The notes below the pieces were generated by a model. The model was not told the origin of the DNA. It saw nothing but the letters and a program-made list of their open reading frames with translations, and did not search any database. Below, one piece after another: positions 14,481 through 23,428 of a stretch of DNA of 36,089 nucleotides; within the stretch, counting starts at the first letter, position 1, and each line of letters opens with the position of its first letter. Made by a program: the position numbers and the translations under genes. Origin of the DNA: Acidobacteriota bacterium (GTDB lineage: Bacteria; Acidobacteriota; Terriglobia; UBA7540); NCBI GenBank assembly GCA_003165315.1, contig PLSX01000272.1, forward strand, positions 1 through 36,089, read 5' to 3'.

Positions 14481-15398
14481 ATGCGAGTCTGGATCTTGAT
14501 CATGTTGGGTGCGATCGTTGCGTTGGGGCAGACCCCTCCGCCTGCCGCAGTCCCACCCGTTAAGCCCCCGGACACTCTTCAGAGGTGCCGGTCCATTTTG
14601 GACGACGCCGTTCATGATCATAATCCCGACGTTCGCAAAGGCGCCGCGGAGGCCTTGAGCTTGGTCGGCGTAAAGGACATTGCGGTTGATCTTCTTCCCC
14701 CCATGCTTGACGATCACGACGTCACCGTTCGCGTAGCGGTGGTGAGTACCCTCGGTGACCTCAAGGAAAACAAGATCTTTGTCATCCCTCTCCTCAATAA
14801 AGCCCTTGTGGACCCTATTCCGGAAGTCGATTTCGCTGCGGCCAAGGTGCTTTACCAACTGCATGACCCCGAGGGAACGGAATATCTCCTGGAAGTGGTG
14901 AATAAGGAATCAAAAGCCTCTTCCAGCTATATAACCAAGGAGAAGCGCAGCGCCTTGCGCATGCTGCACACACCCACCAAGCTCTTTACCACCATCGCCA
15001 TCTCGGCGGCAGGTTTCGCGCCCGTGCCGGGCCTGGGGTTCGGACTCTCTTCGGCGCAGGGTATCCTCTCGGACCCTGATTCTTCTGCCCGTGCCGCGTC
15101 TTTGCTCCTTGTGGGGGGCTCGACCGATCCGGGTTTGAAGGATGCAGTTCAATCCGCTTTCACGGATAAGGAGTGGTCCGTACGTGCCGCCGCTGCCCAT
15201 GTAGCGGCGATGCATCCATTCCCCGAGATGCGCGAGAACCTGGTTCCTCTGTTGGACGACAAGAAGGAGGCCGTCCAGGTTCGCGCCGCCGCAGCCTACC
15301 TCCGGCTTCAGCAGGAAGCGAAGGCGCCACCGGCCAAGCGGCACACCGTGACCCACCACCCGCCCGTTACGACGCCCACCAAGACGGCACATCCCTAA
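14481..15398 (+). CDS. Exported HEAT-repeat protein
   Basis: About 305 residues. The N-terminus, MRVWILIMLGAIVALGQ, is a signal peptide, so the protein is probably periplasmic. Alpha-helical HEAT or PBS-lyase-type repeats follow: DAVHDHNPDVRKGAAEALS, LDDHDVTVRVAVVSTLGDL and PEVDFAAAKVLYQL early on, and DKEWSVRAAAAHVAAMHP and DDKKEAVQVRAAAAYLRL near the end. Such repeats form protein-binding solenoids; no enzyme domain is visible. A central segment around APVPGLGFGLSSAQG is hydrophobic and glycine-rich. The ATG at 14481 is chosen over the upstream TTG because it begins the signal peptide and AAGGAG lies nine bases ahead. Function unknown. Confidence 0.8.
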   Translation: MRVWILIMLGAIVALGQTPPPAAVPPVKPPDTLQRCRSILDDAVHDHNPDVRKGAAEALSLVGVKDIAVDLLPPMLDDHDVTVRVAVVSTLGDLKENKIFVIPLLNKALVDPIPEVDFAAAKVLYQLHDPEGTEYLLEVVNKESKASSSYITKEKRSALRMLHTPTKLFTTIAISAAGFAPVPGLGFGLSSAQGILSDPDSSARAASLLLVGGSTDPGLKDAVQSAFTDKEWSVRAAAAHVAAMHPFPEMRENLVPLLDDKKEAVQVRAAAAYLRLQQEAKAPPAKRHTVTHHPPVTTPTKTAHP

Positions 15399-15654
15399 GG
15401 TCGTACTAGACACGCCAAGGCCTCTACAGGTTCAACTGCGAGGCTGGGAAAACCAAGCCGCTTATTCCTGAAGGGGCAGCCCCAACGGAGTGCGCTGCCA
15501 GCCGCTGCCTTGGTCTGCATCCGGGTACACACTGCCTTTGGGAGTTATGTCACCTCATGAAGATCTGAGACTTATTGTCCCTATAGGATTTTGAATGGGC
15601 TCAAATTGGCGGTACGAAACTGGTGCTAGGTGGTTGAAGGTAAGCCGGCTAGAT

Positions 15655-15728
15655 TGGCTGGGAGGCAGGGATTCGAACCCCGATAGGCAGAGTCAGAGTC
15701 TGCAGTCCTACCGTTAGACGACCTCCCA
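15655..15728 (-). tRNA. tRNA-Gln (anticodon CTG)
   Basis: A complete 74-base cloverleaf on the minus strand. The acceptor arms TGGGAGG and CCTCCCA pair fully, the D stem is GTC/GAC, and the anticodon stem GCAGA/TCTGC carries loop CTCTGAC, giving anticodon CTG for CAG codons. The T stem is CGGGG/CCCTG (one G-T pair) with loop TTCGAAT. The discriminator is G and the terminal CCA is encoded. The 3' end is at 15655. Confidence 0.95.
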
Positions 15729-15745
15729 ACAGATTGAAACAGCAA

Positions 15746-15774
15746 ATCTTACCGAATCGCGGCTGTGGTTGCAA
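15746..15774 (-). promoter_or_regulatory. Promoter of tRNA-Gln
   Basis: Read on the minus strand, TTGCAA and TAAGAT are separated by exactly 17 bases, and the -10 element lies 17 bases before the tRNA 5' end. Spacing and position fit a sigma-70-type stable-RNA promoter well. Confidence 0.65.
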
Positions 15775-15931
15775 GGGTCAATTGCCAGGGAGCTTGATTT
15801 TGAAGCGGGGTTTGACGCCCACGTCCCAGCTTTTCCGCCCCCCTCAAGCCGGATTTGATACGCCAACAAGTTTACCTGATTGCCTATGATTTTTCCAGCC
15901 TCGCATTGCCCATCGCGCAAAAAAGGAAAGC

Positions 15932-15959
15932 TTGGTGTGGCGGCGCATAGATGTATAAT
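15932..15959 (+). promoter_or_regulatory. Possible promoter for the FG-GAP gene
   Basis: TTGGTG and a perfect TATAAT are 16 bases apart. The next convincing gene starts about 285 bases downstream, which would imply a long leader. Confidence 0.35.
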
Positions 15960-16244
15960 GTTGCCCGGGGGCGCGGGAACACGGCTATTCAATTGAAAAG
16001 TCCGGGGCGGGATCAACTCCATTTCGAGTGGGAAACCCGGGGTTCCGAAGTCTATCCAATGCCTTCGCATGCGACGGAAAAGGGCACGCCGAAGCCTGAT
16101 GAAGTCGGCAAGTTGGGATTGAATCACATTATTTCCGGCCGAACGGCACGGATTGACCCAGGCATTTTCACACAATATGATTCCTTTCATTGGAAAGCAT
16201 CGTTGTTGTCACGCTCTTAAACCGCAGGGAGGTCTACGTTTCTC

Positions 16245-18245
16245 ATGAGGCTCAAGAATCTGTTTCTGGCTCTGTTCTGCATTCCTGGCATCGTTCTCGT
16301 CCTTGGACCGCTGACTGGTCTTGGAGTCGTCGCCCTCGCCGCCCCGCCGCAGCAAGCTGATTCCGCTGATCAACCGACGCGTTACCTTTACATGGGTCAG
16401 GAACTGAAGGAGCCCAAGAGCCAGGCGGAAATTGACTGGATGCGGCGCCGGAAGGCCGACCAGGAGAAGCGCGCCCGCGATTACAAGGTTTTTGACGATT
16501 TCAAGTTTAGCGATGGGCTGGCGGCAAGCGGCATCACCTTCAAGAATGGCATCACCGATGACGGCAAGAAAATCTACAAAGCCGATCATTATGACCACGG
16601 CAATGGCATCGCCGTGGCCGACGTGGATGGCGACGGCCTCTACGACATCTATTTTGTGAACCAGGTGGGTTGCAACGAGCTTTGGCGCAATCTGGGCGGC
16701 GGCAAGTTTGAAAACATCACCGACAAGGCGGGAGTGGGAATGTGCGGACAGATCAGCGTCGCTGCCTCCTTTGCCGATACGGACAATGATGGAAAGCCTG
16801 ACCTCTTCGTGACCACGGTGCGACATGGAAACCACTTGTTTCACAATCTGGGCAGCGGGAAATTTGAAGACATCACGGAGCAGTCGGGACTTGGCTACGT
16901 GGGGCACTCCTCAGGAGCGGTGTTTGTGGATTACAACCGCGACGGCCTGGTGGATCTCTTCCTTTCCAACGTTGGCCGCTATACTTCAAACGAAAAGACT
17001 GCGGCGGGAAATTATGTGGGATTGGCGGACGCGTTTTCCGGACAGCTTCATCCGGACCGCAGCGAGCCGTGCAAACTATACAAGAATCTCGGCAACAACA
17101 AATTTCAAGACGTCACCAAGACCTCCGGAATCACCACCTGTGGCTGGAATGGCGATGCCAGCTTTGTTGATCTGAATGACAGCGGCTATCCGGATCTTTA
17201 TGTCCTCAATATGCAGGGGAACAATCACTTTTATGTGAACGTGAATGGCGACCACTTTGTTGACAAGACGGACCAGTATTTTCCCAAGACGCCCTGGGGC
17301 GCCATGGGCATCAAGTTTTTCGACTTCAACAACGACGGGCTGATGGATCTGTTTATTACCGACATGCATTCCGACATGAGCTACGACCTAACCTATGACG
17401 AGTGGGACCAGGAGAAGACCAAGTCAACCATGATGTGGGCTGATTCCTTCATGGTGGGCCACGAGAAGAGCATCTTTGGCAACGCCTTCTATAAGAATCT
17501 GGGGAACGGCAAGTTTGAAGAGGTGTCAGACAAGATCGGGGTTGAAACCTATTGGCCCTGGGGCGTGAGCGTGGACGACCTGAATGCTGACGGCTACGAT
17601 GATATGTTCATCACCGCGGGGATGAGCTACCACTACCGCTATGGCATCAACTCTCTTCTACTGAACGAGGGGGGAAATGGCTTCAAAGATAGTGAATTCC
17701 TCCTTGGGATCGAACCAAGACCCGGTGAACAGACGGTTGCCCCATGGTTTGACGTCGACTGCTCTGGTCCAGATGTGCTCCACCGCGACTGCAAAGGTCA
17801 CGAAGGCAAGTTTACGGTTCTAGGGTCGTTGAGTTCCCGTTCCTCCGTCATCTTCGACCTAGATAATGACGGCGACCTAGACATTGTGACCAATGAATTT
17901 AATGCCGCGCCACGCGTGTTGATCAGCGATCTGGCGGAAAAGAAGAAAATCTCCTACCTCAAGGTCAAGCTGGTGGGAACCAAGTCCAATCGTGAGGGAC
18001 TGGGCGCCAAGGTGATTGTCACGGCGGGAAATTTGAAGATTACAAAGGTCAAAGACGGGAAATCCGGGTATCTATCGCAGAGTGATCTTCCGCTCTACTT
18101 CGGCCTCGGCGACGCGACCAAGATCGATTCCCTTGAGGTCCTGTGGCCCTCGGGTGCCAAACAATCGGTGGCTCACGCTGATCCAAATGGAGTCCTCGAA
18201 ATCGTAGAGGGCGCCGCAACAACTGAAACTCCGGAGAAAAAATAG
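16245..18245 (+). CDS. Exported FG-GAP/VCBS repeat protein with ASPIC/UnbV domain
   Basis: A 666-residue protein with a hydrophobic N-terminal segment (residues 5-33) ending in ALAAPPQQ, a likely signal peptide. At least seven FG-GAP-type repeats follow, each with an Asp-rich calcium loop, for example DVDGDGLYDIYF, DTDNDGKPDLFV, DYNRDGLVDLFL, DFNNDGLMDLFI, DLNADGYDDMFI and DLDNDGDLDIVT. These form an integrin-like beta-propeller. The C-terminal 100 residues match the ASPIC/UnbV domain (NREGLGAKVIVTAG, LYFGLGDATKIDSLEVLWPSG). Such proteins are common exported proteins in acidobacteria and related phyla, where they are thought to bind carbohydrate or other proteins; the exact ligand is unknown. 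GGGAGG lies upstream with a rather long 12-base spacer. Confidence 0.9.
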   Translation: MRLKNLFLALFCIPGIVLVLGPLTGLGVVALAAPPQQADSADQPTRYLYMGQELKEPKSQAEIDWMRRRKADQEKRARDYKVFDDFKFSDGLAASGITFKNGITDDGKKIYKADHYDHGNGIAVADVDGDGLYDIYFVNQVGCNELWRNLGGGKFENITDKAGVGMCGQISVAASFADTDNDGKPDLFVTTVRHGNHLFHNLGSGKFEDITEQSGLGYVGHSSGAVFVDYNRDGLVDLFLSNVGRYTSNEKTAAGNYVGLADAFSGQLHPDRSEPCKLYKNLGNNKFQDVTKTSGITTCGWNGDASFVDLNDSGYPDLYVLNMQGNNHFYVNVNGDHFVDKTDQYFPKTPWGAMGIKFFDFNNDGLMDLFITDMHSDMSYDLTYDEWDQEKTKSTMMWADSFMVGHEKSIFGNAFYKNLGNGKFEEVSDKIGVETYWPWGVSVDDLNADGYDDMFITAGMSYHYRYGINSLLLNEGGNGFKDSEFLLGIEPRPGEQTVAPWFDVDCSGPDVLHRDCKGHEGKFTVLGSLSSRSSVIFDLDNDGDLDIVTNEFNAAPRVLISDLAEKKKISYLKVKLVGTKSNREGLGAKVIVTAGNLKITKVKDGKSGYLSQSDLPLYFGLGDATKIDSLEVLWPSGAKQSVAHADPNGVLEIVEGAATTETPEKK

Positions 18246-18467
18246 GAGGTTTGCCCGCCCGATCGTATTTCTGCCTGCACCGGAGGAACGACGTCAAAAT
18301 ACCTTATTCGAGACGGAGGGGTGTTGGAGTGGCGCCCAAGCAATCATGAACCCGAAGCCTTCGTCAGCAAACTGCCAGGTCTTGATTGATTCAAATGCAA
18401 CCTTTGGCTCACAAGGCCCATACGGTAAGAAGTCAGAATGACCAATTGATTGGAGCACAACACAGCG

Positions 18468-18686
18468 ATGAAGAAGGTCGGGCGGGCAATTGTCGAGATA
18501 GGTTTCATCGTATTTCTGTTTTACTCCAACTTGCTCATGGGTGAGTATGAACGCTCAGGTCTGGCACAAAGCAAGGGTATAGTCTGGGCTGTCCGAGACA
18601 TTTTTACGAAGAGCAATTTGGTGATTGCTCTTACTGCCTCGCTCATCGGTTATGTACTAGTCGAATCTCTTCGCGATAAGCTTTAG
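18468..18686 (+). CDS. Small two-helix membrane protein, unknown function
   Basis: About 72 residues with two predicted transmembrane segments: VEIGFIVFLFYSNLLMG near the N-terminus and NLVIALTASLIGYVLVESL near the C-terminus, the second followed by a basic RDKL end. I do not recognise a named family. ATG at 18468 is chosen over an upstream TTG at 18450; no strong ribosome site is seen. It sits alone between the FG-GAP gene and the methyltransferase-like gene on the same strand. Balanced hydrophobic segments and sensible charge at the ends suggest a real gene. Confidence 0.55.
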   Translation: MKKVGRAIVEIGFIVFLFYSNLLMGEYERSGLAQSKGIVWAVRDIFTKSNLVIALTASLIGYVLVESLRDKL

Positions 18687-18907
18687 GATGAAATTTATGA
18701 TGAGACACCACCAAGCCTGTTCACAGAATGTAAATCCTGCTCGATATTAAGGCAAGCTACGCTTGTATTCTGCAACATCAGGTTTTCAACTCATTAGAGC
18801 AGCACACCAAAATTGCCGTAAAGACCGCCAACCCCGTATAATGACCTTTTGCCAATCGGTCAGGGAAACGGTATTGCTCCTTAGACGGGAGAGATGCGGG
18901 GACGAAA

Positions 18908-20317
18908 ATGCGGTCGAACGTGCTGAATGCGTGGCGGGGGCGAGAGAAGAAGGCTCTGCTCATGGTCCTAGCTGCCTGTCTGGCGACCCCGATATTCTCC
19001 CTTATCCCCCAACTCAAAGTTCATTTCCTCCCTTTTGATGAAGTGCGTGACCTCATTAGTGCCATGACGAGCGCCGGCGCTCCCGATATGCCACCGGCGG
19101 AGATCAACGATGCGTCGTCCTGGGATGGCTGGATCAAATCCCGCGACAGCGAAATCAGAGGCAGGATTGACCGTGGGATTGAGGACTCGATCAGCAATCT
19201 GATCTTGTTTGGGACTTCCTACACCCAGCTTCTCCCCATACCCACTTCTGACCTGGGGGCGGACGTAAACGGCCAACTGACGCCGGCCACACGGGCGCGA
19301 GTCCACGCCCTGGCGCAAGCGGTTGTTCAGCCGGGGGAAAATGAGCGCTTGAGGTTTGCCCAAGACTTTCTTAGGCGGCGCAATTTGTCCCATGACTCTG
19401 CGGAAACCTATCTGGCCGCCAATTTGCAGCGTTTGATTCTGGACGAACGCGAGTATGAAATGAAGCAGCGCGCCGCCCGCCAGAGCACCGATCCTGCCGC
19501 CCTCCTGATGACCCGTGCAACCATCTATAAAGAGCGAGGACTTTCCTTCGATACTTCACTTGAACCTGACTTCGCTCTGGATACAATGCTGAAGCAATTG
19601 GTTCAAAAGGGCCGGTTGGCCCGCGGCAGCATTCGGCGCATTGCGGTGATTGGGCCCGGCTTGGATTTTGCCGACAAACGCATTGGGCTGGATTTCTACC
19701 CCGTTCAAACCATCCAGCCTTTTGCCATTTTGGAATCGGTCCTGCGTTTGGGGCTGGGGCAAGCTGAAAACGTTCGTGTGGTGGCCTGCGACCTGAACCC
19801 TTCGGTTCTTGCCCATATTGAGGGGTTGGCGGGGCGGGGGCGCGAGGGCCACCCTTACATAGTGCAACTGCCCAATGACCCACGAAATGATTGGCCCCCC
19901 GAGCTTGTCTCATATTGGCAGCATTTTGGTGATCTCCTGGGCACACCGACCCAACCTTTCGCACCCCCCAGATATTTCAAGGGAGTAGGAGTGCGTGCCG
20001 TTTCCATCCGTCCTTACTATGCCGAACGCGTATCCGGACAGGACTTAGACATTGTGGCCCAGCAGCTTGAGGTCCCTGCCAAGGGGGGATTCGACCTCGT
20101 GGTCGCCACCAATGTTTTCGTTTATTACAACTTCTTTGAGCAAGCGCTGGCGATGCAGAACATTTCACACATGCTGAATCCCGGCGGCTTTTTCCTGGTC
20201 AACCAAATCCTCTCCAACCAGCACCCCGACTCTCTGAAACTAACTGATCAATGCAATGTCTCCTTCAATGCCAAGGGGTTGTTCGGGGACGAGGTAGTGG
20301 CTTACAGGCAGCAGTGA
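18908..20317 (+). CDS. Membrane-anchored methyltransferase-like protein
   Basis: A 469-residue protein with one N-terminal hydrophobic segment (KKALLMVLAACLATPIFSLIP, residues 16-36), either an anchor or an uncleaved signal. Residues 60-230 have no recognised domain. From about residue 238 a class I SAM-methyltransferase fold can be read: motif I as IAVIGPGLDFADK, the ribose-binding acid as VVACDLNPSVL, motif IV as FDLVVATNVFVYYN, and a post-motif strand LNPGGFFLVNQ. The last two resemble CheR-type enzymes. If the domain is cytoplasmic, the anchor would need an N-out topology; if exported, the SAM supply is unclear. Substrate unknown; it could be an inactive homologue. Confidence 0.65.
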   Translation: MRSNVLNAWRGREKKALLMVLAACLATPIFSLIPQLKVHFLPFDEVRDLISAMTSAGAPDMPPAEINDASSWDGWIKSRDSEIRGRIDRGIEDSISNLILFGTSYTQLLPIPTSDLGADVNGQLTPATRARVHALAQAVVQPGENERLRFAQDFLRRRNLSHDSAETYLAANLQRLILDEREYEMKQRAARQSTDPAALLMTRATIYKERGLSFDTSLEPDFALDTMLKQLVQKGRLARGSIRRIAVIGPGLDFADKRIGLDFYPVQTIQPFAILESVLRLGLGQAENVRVVACDLNPSVLAHIEGLAGRGREGHPYIVQLPNDPRNDWPPELVSYWQHFGDLLGTPTQPFAPPRYFKGVGVRAVSIRPYYAERVSGQDLDIVAQQLEVPAKGGFDLVVATNVFVYYNFFEQALAMQNISHMLNPGGFFLVNQILSNQHPDSLKLTDQCNVSFNAKGLFGDEVVAYRQQ

Positions 20318-20651
20318 AGGGGGATCCCGAGTCATAGGTCAGAAAATAAGCACTATTTTGCCAAATTTTTTCCATTTGGTCCAAATCTCGTTGGGCAGAA
20401 ATGGGGGCGCAAGCCCCTGAGCGAGGGTTTGGCTTGCACAAAACCTTTGAGCGCGGAAACTACTCAACCCTTCTACCTGTCGTAATTCGTCGCCTCAAAA
20501 TCACTATCACTGTGGGTTGCGGCGATTCTCGGCGCTCGATTGCCAAGTATGAGCATCGGCTTTCTCTCATCATCTTTGGGCCCCTTTTGCGACGCCGGCC
20601 AAGAGGGAAATTGTTTTTGCCAGCCGCCGAACTGACGTGCTAACCTCAGCC
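20318..20651. other. Intergenic region with one hairpin
   Basis: About 330 bases without a convincing gene. A GGGGC-GCAA-GCCCC hairpin at 20404-20417, with a GNRA-type tetraloop, lies 86 bases past the methyltransferase-like stop codon; no T-run follows. Nothing else is recognised. Confidence 0.45.
20404..20417 (+). terminator. GNRA-loop hairpin, possible transcript end
   Basis: A five-pair GC stem closes a GCAA loop and can be extended by G-U pairs. It may mark the 3' end of the upstream transcript, but the lack of a U tract makes this weak. Confidence 0.25.
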
Positions 20652-21839
20652 ATGCGAAAAATCCGACCATACCGTCATATTGGTTTCGTTCGACAAACTC
20701 TATTTCTAACCCTGGTCCTATTCTCGTGCCGCAATGTGACATTGGCGCAAGCTCAGGCTCCAAGCCTTGACCAGTATTTCAGCCAGGCGCGGGCGCTCGA
20801 GGGAAGCCAGAATTATGCCGGGGCCGAGCAAATCTATCTCGATGCGGCGAAAAACTTTCCCCATAACCCTGAAGTATTGAAGCGGCTTGGCATCATCTAC
20901 CAGACTGAGCTCAAGTTTCCCGAATCCATTGAAACATTCCAACAGGTCCTGAAAATTGATCCCAAATATCCGGAGGTCAATTTCTATATTGGGCTCTCAT
21001 ATTTCGGAATTAATCAATACGACGAGTCCATTGCGGCGTTCGATAAGCAACTGGAGATTGATCCCAAATACCGGCGGGCACACTATTTTGAAGCTCAGGT
21101 TTATCAGTCGCTGAACCGCAATGCCGACGCGTTGCGCCAGTACGAGATACTCTTGAAGGAAGATCCCACCGACAAAAAAGCTCTTTATCAATTGATAAGA
21201 TTCATGAAGTCGATTACCTTGCTTGCCATCGATCAGTTGGGCAACCTTGACCCCAATTCGGTTTACACCCTGGTGTTGAAGGCGGAAAGCAATACGCAGG
21301 TGCAGGATTACACCAAGGCAATTGACCAGTATCAAAAGGTCCTCGCCCAAGACCCGAATTTCCCCGGAATTCATTTTGCCTTGGGAGAGGACTACTACCT
21401 TAAAGTGGATTACCCGAATGCCGAAAACGAACTTCGGCTGGCCTTACAAGAGGATCCTAACCACCCCAAGGCAAACTACTATCTTGCAGACATATTGGTT
21501 AAAGGCGGCAGGCTAAATGAAGCGGTGCCCTTGCTGGAGCTTTCCGTTCCTGCCGATCCTCAGTTCATGAAGGGGTATTTTCTCCTGGGCAAGTGCTATG
21601 CCGCTCAGGGGAAGCTGCCCGAAGCACTGAAGCTATTGCTAAAGGCCACCGAGCTGGAGCCTGATGACAAGAACGTCCATTACCAACTTGCCCAGCTCTA
21701 TACGAAACTTAACGAACCGGCCAAATCGCAGGAGCAGATGCAGATCTTTCAAAAGTTGTATGCCGAAGAAAGGGCAAAGAAAGCTGCAAGATTGGACGAG
21801 AATCAAAAACGAATGGCGACCCCCAGCGATCAGCAATAA
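20652..21839 (+). CDS. Exported TPR-repeat protein
   Basis: About 395 residues. The N-terminal segment RQTLFLTLVLFSCRNVTLAQAQA is a signal peptide, possibly with a lipoprotein-like cysteine but no clear lipobox. Tetratricopeptide repeats fill the rest, for example GAEQIYLDAAKNFPHNPEVL, SIETFQQVLKIDPKYPEVN, SIAAFDKQLEIDPKYRRAH, AIDQYQKVLAQDPNFPGIH and LKLLLKATELEPDDKNVHY. The repeats form a binding scaffold; partners are unknown. The C-terminus is charged and low in complexity. ATG at 20652 is preferred over the start 15 bases upstream. It is convergent with the TonB-like gene, with only 17 bases between the stop codons. Confidence 0.88.
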   Translation: MRKIRPYRHIGFVRQTLFLTLVLFSCRNVTLAQAQAPSLDQYFSQARALEGSQNYAGAEQIYLDAAKNFPHNPEVLKRLGIIYQTELKFPESIETFQQVLKIDPKYPEVNFYIGLSYFGINQYDESIAAFDKQLEIDPKYRRAHYFEAQVYQSLNRNADALRQYEILLKEDPTDKKALYQLIRFMKSITLLAIDQLGNLDPNSVYTLVLKAESNTQVQDYTKAIDQYQKVLAQDPNFPGIHFALGEDYYLKVDYPNAENELRLALQEDPNHPKANYYLADILVKGGRLNEAVPLLELSVPADPQFMKGYFLLGKCYAAQGKLPEALKLLLKATELEPDDKNVHYQLAQLYTKLNEPAKSQEQMQIFQKLYAEERAKKAARLDENQKRMATPSDQQ

Positions 21840-21856
21840 ATAGGAATTTGAAGAGC

Positions 21857-23140
21857 TTAGAACAAGCGAAAGCTAACTTCCACACTAACGCGCACGGGAA
21901 CAGGGGTGCTGTTTTTCATGGCAGGTTTGAATTTCCACGTCTTCACTGTCTCCATGGCTTTTTCATCCAACCCGAGGCCAAGGGGTTTTATGACTCTGCA
22001 TTCCGTAACGGCTCCTGAAGCATCAATGATAATCATCAACACCACAGTGCCCTGGTACTTAGCCTTGCGCGCTTCTTCCGAGTAGGCAGGCTCTGGTTTA
22101 TAGATGGGAACCGGAGCGCTTACGCCCCCACCCACGGCGTATACTCCACCACCCATGCCGCCGCCTTCACCGGGACCCAGTCCACCACCTTTACCGGAGC
22201 CAACTCCGCCGCCTTCGCCGCTGCCAATGCCGCCACCAAATCCCGGACCGTTGGAGGCAGGACCAACCACCCCATTGGGATCGCCCCATGGCATGTTTGA
22301 ACTCATTTGCGGGAGCTTCAATTCAGGCGGCCCCAGCAGCGTAGGCGCAACTTCCAGCTTCGGGGTCAGGTTCGGAATCACCGCCATGGGCGGGGCGAGC
22401 TGCAATTTTGAAAATTTCGGAATGGCGCCCTTTGACGCCGGCGTGGGTGAGCGATCTCCTCCGCCTCCACCCCCTCCCGCCTTCTTGCCATGAGAGGGTG
22501 GCAGCAAGGGAAGGTAGGGGGAGATATCCATGGCCTCGACCTTGCTTGCGGCTTTCGGGGGCTGCCACATACGAGCAAGGATGAAGGGGAGCAAAAGAAG
22601 TAGCAGGGCGATGATATGCACCAGCGTGGAATTGACCCACGAAGCTGCCTGCATCCGATAGTCATGCCAAATATCGGGGGGGTAAGGCCGGGCTTTGAAT
22701 ACCAGTGAGCCCGCCAATTCGCCCAAGGCAAATCCTGCAATAATTCCCAGCAGCAAGCCGGTTTCGTGGCGCCAAAACCAGCCGCCAGCTCCCAATGCCA
22801 GGGCAAAAGCGAATGCGCCCAGCGCTCTTTTCTCCTGCTGGGCATGGTTGTAGATTCCTATGGGGTCGCGAGGCTTCTCAAATGCCACCTTGAGCTGGGA
22901 AGGGAGGTCATAGAACCAAGGGCGCAGATCCGTGGCTGGCAGCGCGACGGTGCCGCGATACTGTTGCGCGGAGACCGTTACTTTGGGTTCAAGAAGCCAG
23001 TAGTGAAGCTGCCGGAACGCGGAAACGAAAAGGTTCGGTGGGTCAACGAGCGCGATCTTGAAAAGCTCGTCCGCTGCAGCCTCGTCCCTGGGTGGAATCT
23101 TTTCTGGCGCGCTTTCAACCTGGAGGTTGCTGGTTGACAT
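21857..23140 (-). CDS. TonB-family energy-transducer-like protein
   Basis: A 427-residue protein with a TonB C-terminal domain: PEPAYSEEARKAKYQGTVVLMIIIDASG, then ETVKTWKFKPAMKNSTPVPVRV. TonB couples the proton-motive force to outer-membrane transporters through ExbB/ExbD. The N-terminal 75 residues look cytoplasmic; hydrophobic segments follow at about 110-145 and a strong transmembrane helix at about 172-190 (LVHIIALLLLLLPFILARM). Between helix and TonB domain is a Pro- and Gly-rich linker with a run of GGG-containing units (residues 295-340), where TonB proteins usually carry Pro-Lys repeats. The multi-helix N-terminus is atypical for classical TonB. AAAGG lies three bases before the ATG. 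No exbBD genes are in the window. Confidence 0.82.
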   Translation of the reverse strand: MSTSNLQVESAPEKIPPRDEAAADELFKIALVDPPNLFVSAFRQLHYWLLEPKVTVSAQQYRGTVALPATDLRPWFYDLPSQLKVAFEKPRDPIGIYNHAQQEKRALGAFAFALALGAGGWFWRHETGLLLGIIAGFALGELAGSLVFKARPYPPDIWHDYRMQAASWVNSTLVHIIALLLLLLPFILARMWQPPKAASKVEAMDISPYLPLLPPSHGKKAGGGGGGGDRSPTPASKGAIPKFSKLQLAPPMAVIPNLTPKLEVAPTLLGPPELKLPQMSSNMPWGDPNGVVGPASNGPGFGGGIGSGEGGGVGSGKGGGLGPGEGGGMGGGVYAVGGGVSAPVPIYKPEPAYSEEARKAKYQGTVVLMIIIDASGAVTECRVIKPLGLGLDEKAMETVKTWKFKPAMKNSTPVPVRVSVEVSFRLF

Positions 23141-23161
23141 TAACCTTTGTTCCCATTCCTC

Positions 23162-23180
23162 GGGTTTGATCTTAACCCGG
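23162..23180. promoter_or_regulatory. Small inverted repeat in the tonB-rsmI divergent gap
   Basis: CGGGTT and AACCCG flank a seven-base spacer between the divergent TonB-like and rsmI genes. It could be an operator or a chance hairpin. Confidence 0.2.
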
Positions 23181-23428
23181 GCGTGATTTTATATAACCCT
23201 TTACTAATGATGGCGGACGGCGCAACGGGGTTGTATCGTCTTCAGCAGTACAGTTCGTCCACTTTGAACCTGGTTGATATTACCACAGCGTCCGCGGATT
23301 GATAAAGTCCCCGGTGATCCCGGGAGGGCATCAATCTCCGAGGCCATTCCCATTTGCTTGAGATACACGCACCGACTTGATACACTGTTACTTCGCTTTC
23401 TATTCAGGTTACGGACGGACAACTTTTT

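Larger units (their letters stand above)
15399..16244. other. Long intergenic region holding one tRNA gene
   Basis: Besides the tRNA-Gln gene and its promoter (15655-15774), this 850-base region holds a GGGGC-a-GCCCC inverted repeat near 15474-15484 that could help end the HEAT-gene transcript, and a possible plus-strand promoter at 15932-15959. Small frames that cross 15714-16220 show no protein features and I do not call them. Confidence 0.5.

Noticed and set aside
15655..15728. tRNA-Gln as an integration site for a genomic island
   Set aside because: No integrase or direct repeat of the tRNA 3' end is seen nearby, and the adjacent genes look like ordinary chromosomal genes.
15951..16220. 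89-residue frame between tRNA-Gln and the FG-GAP gene
   Set aside because: Its start coincides with a TATAAT element, there is no ribosome site, and the composition is not protein-like.
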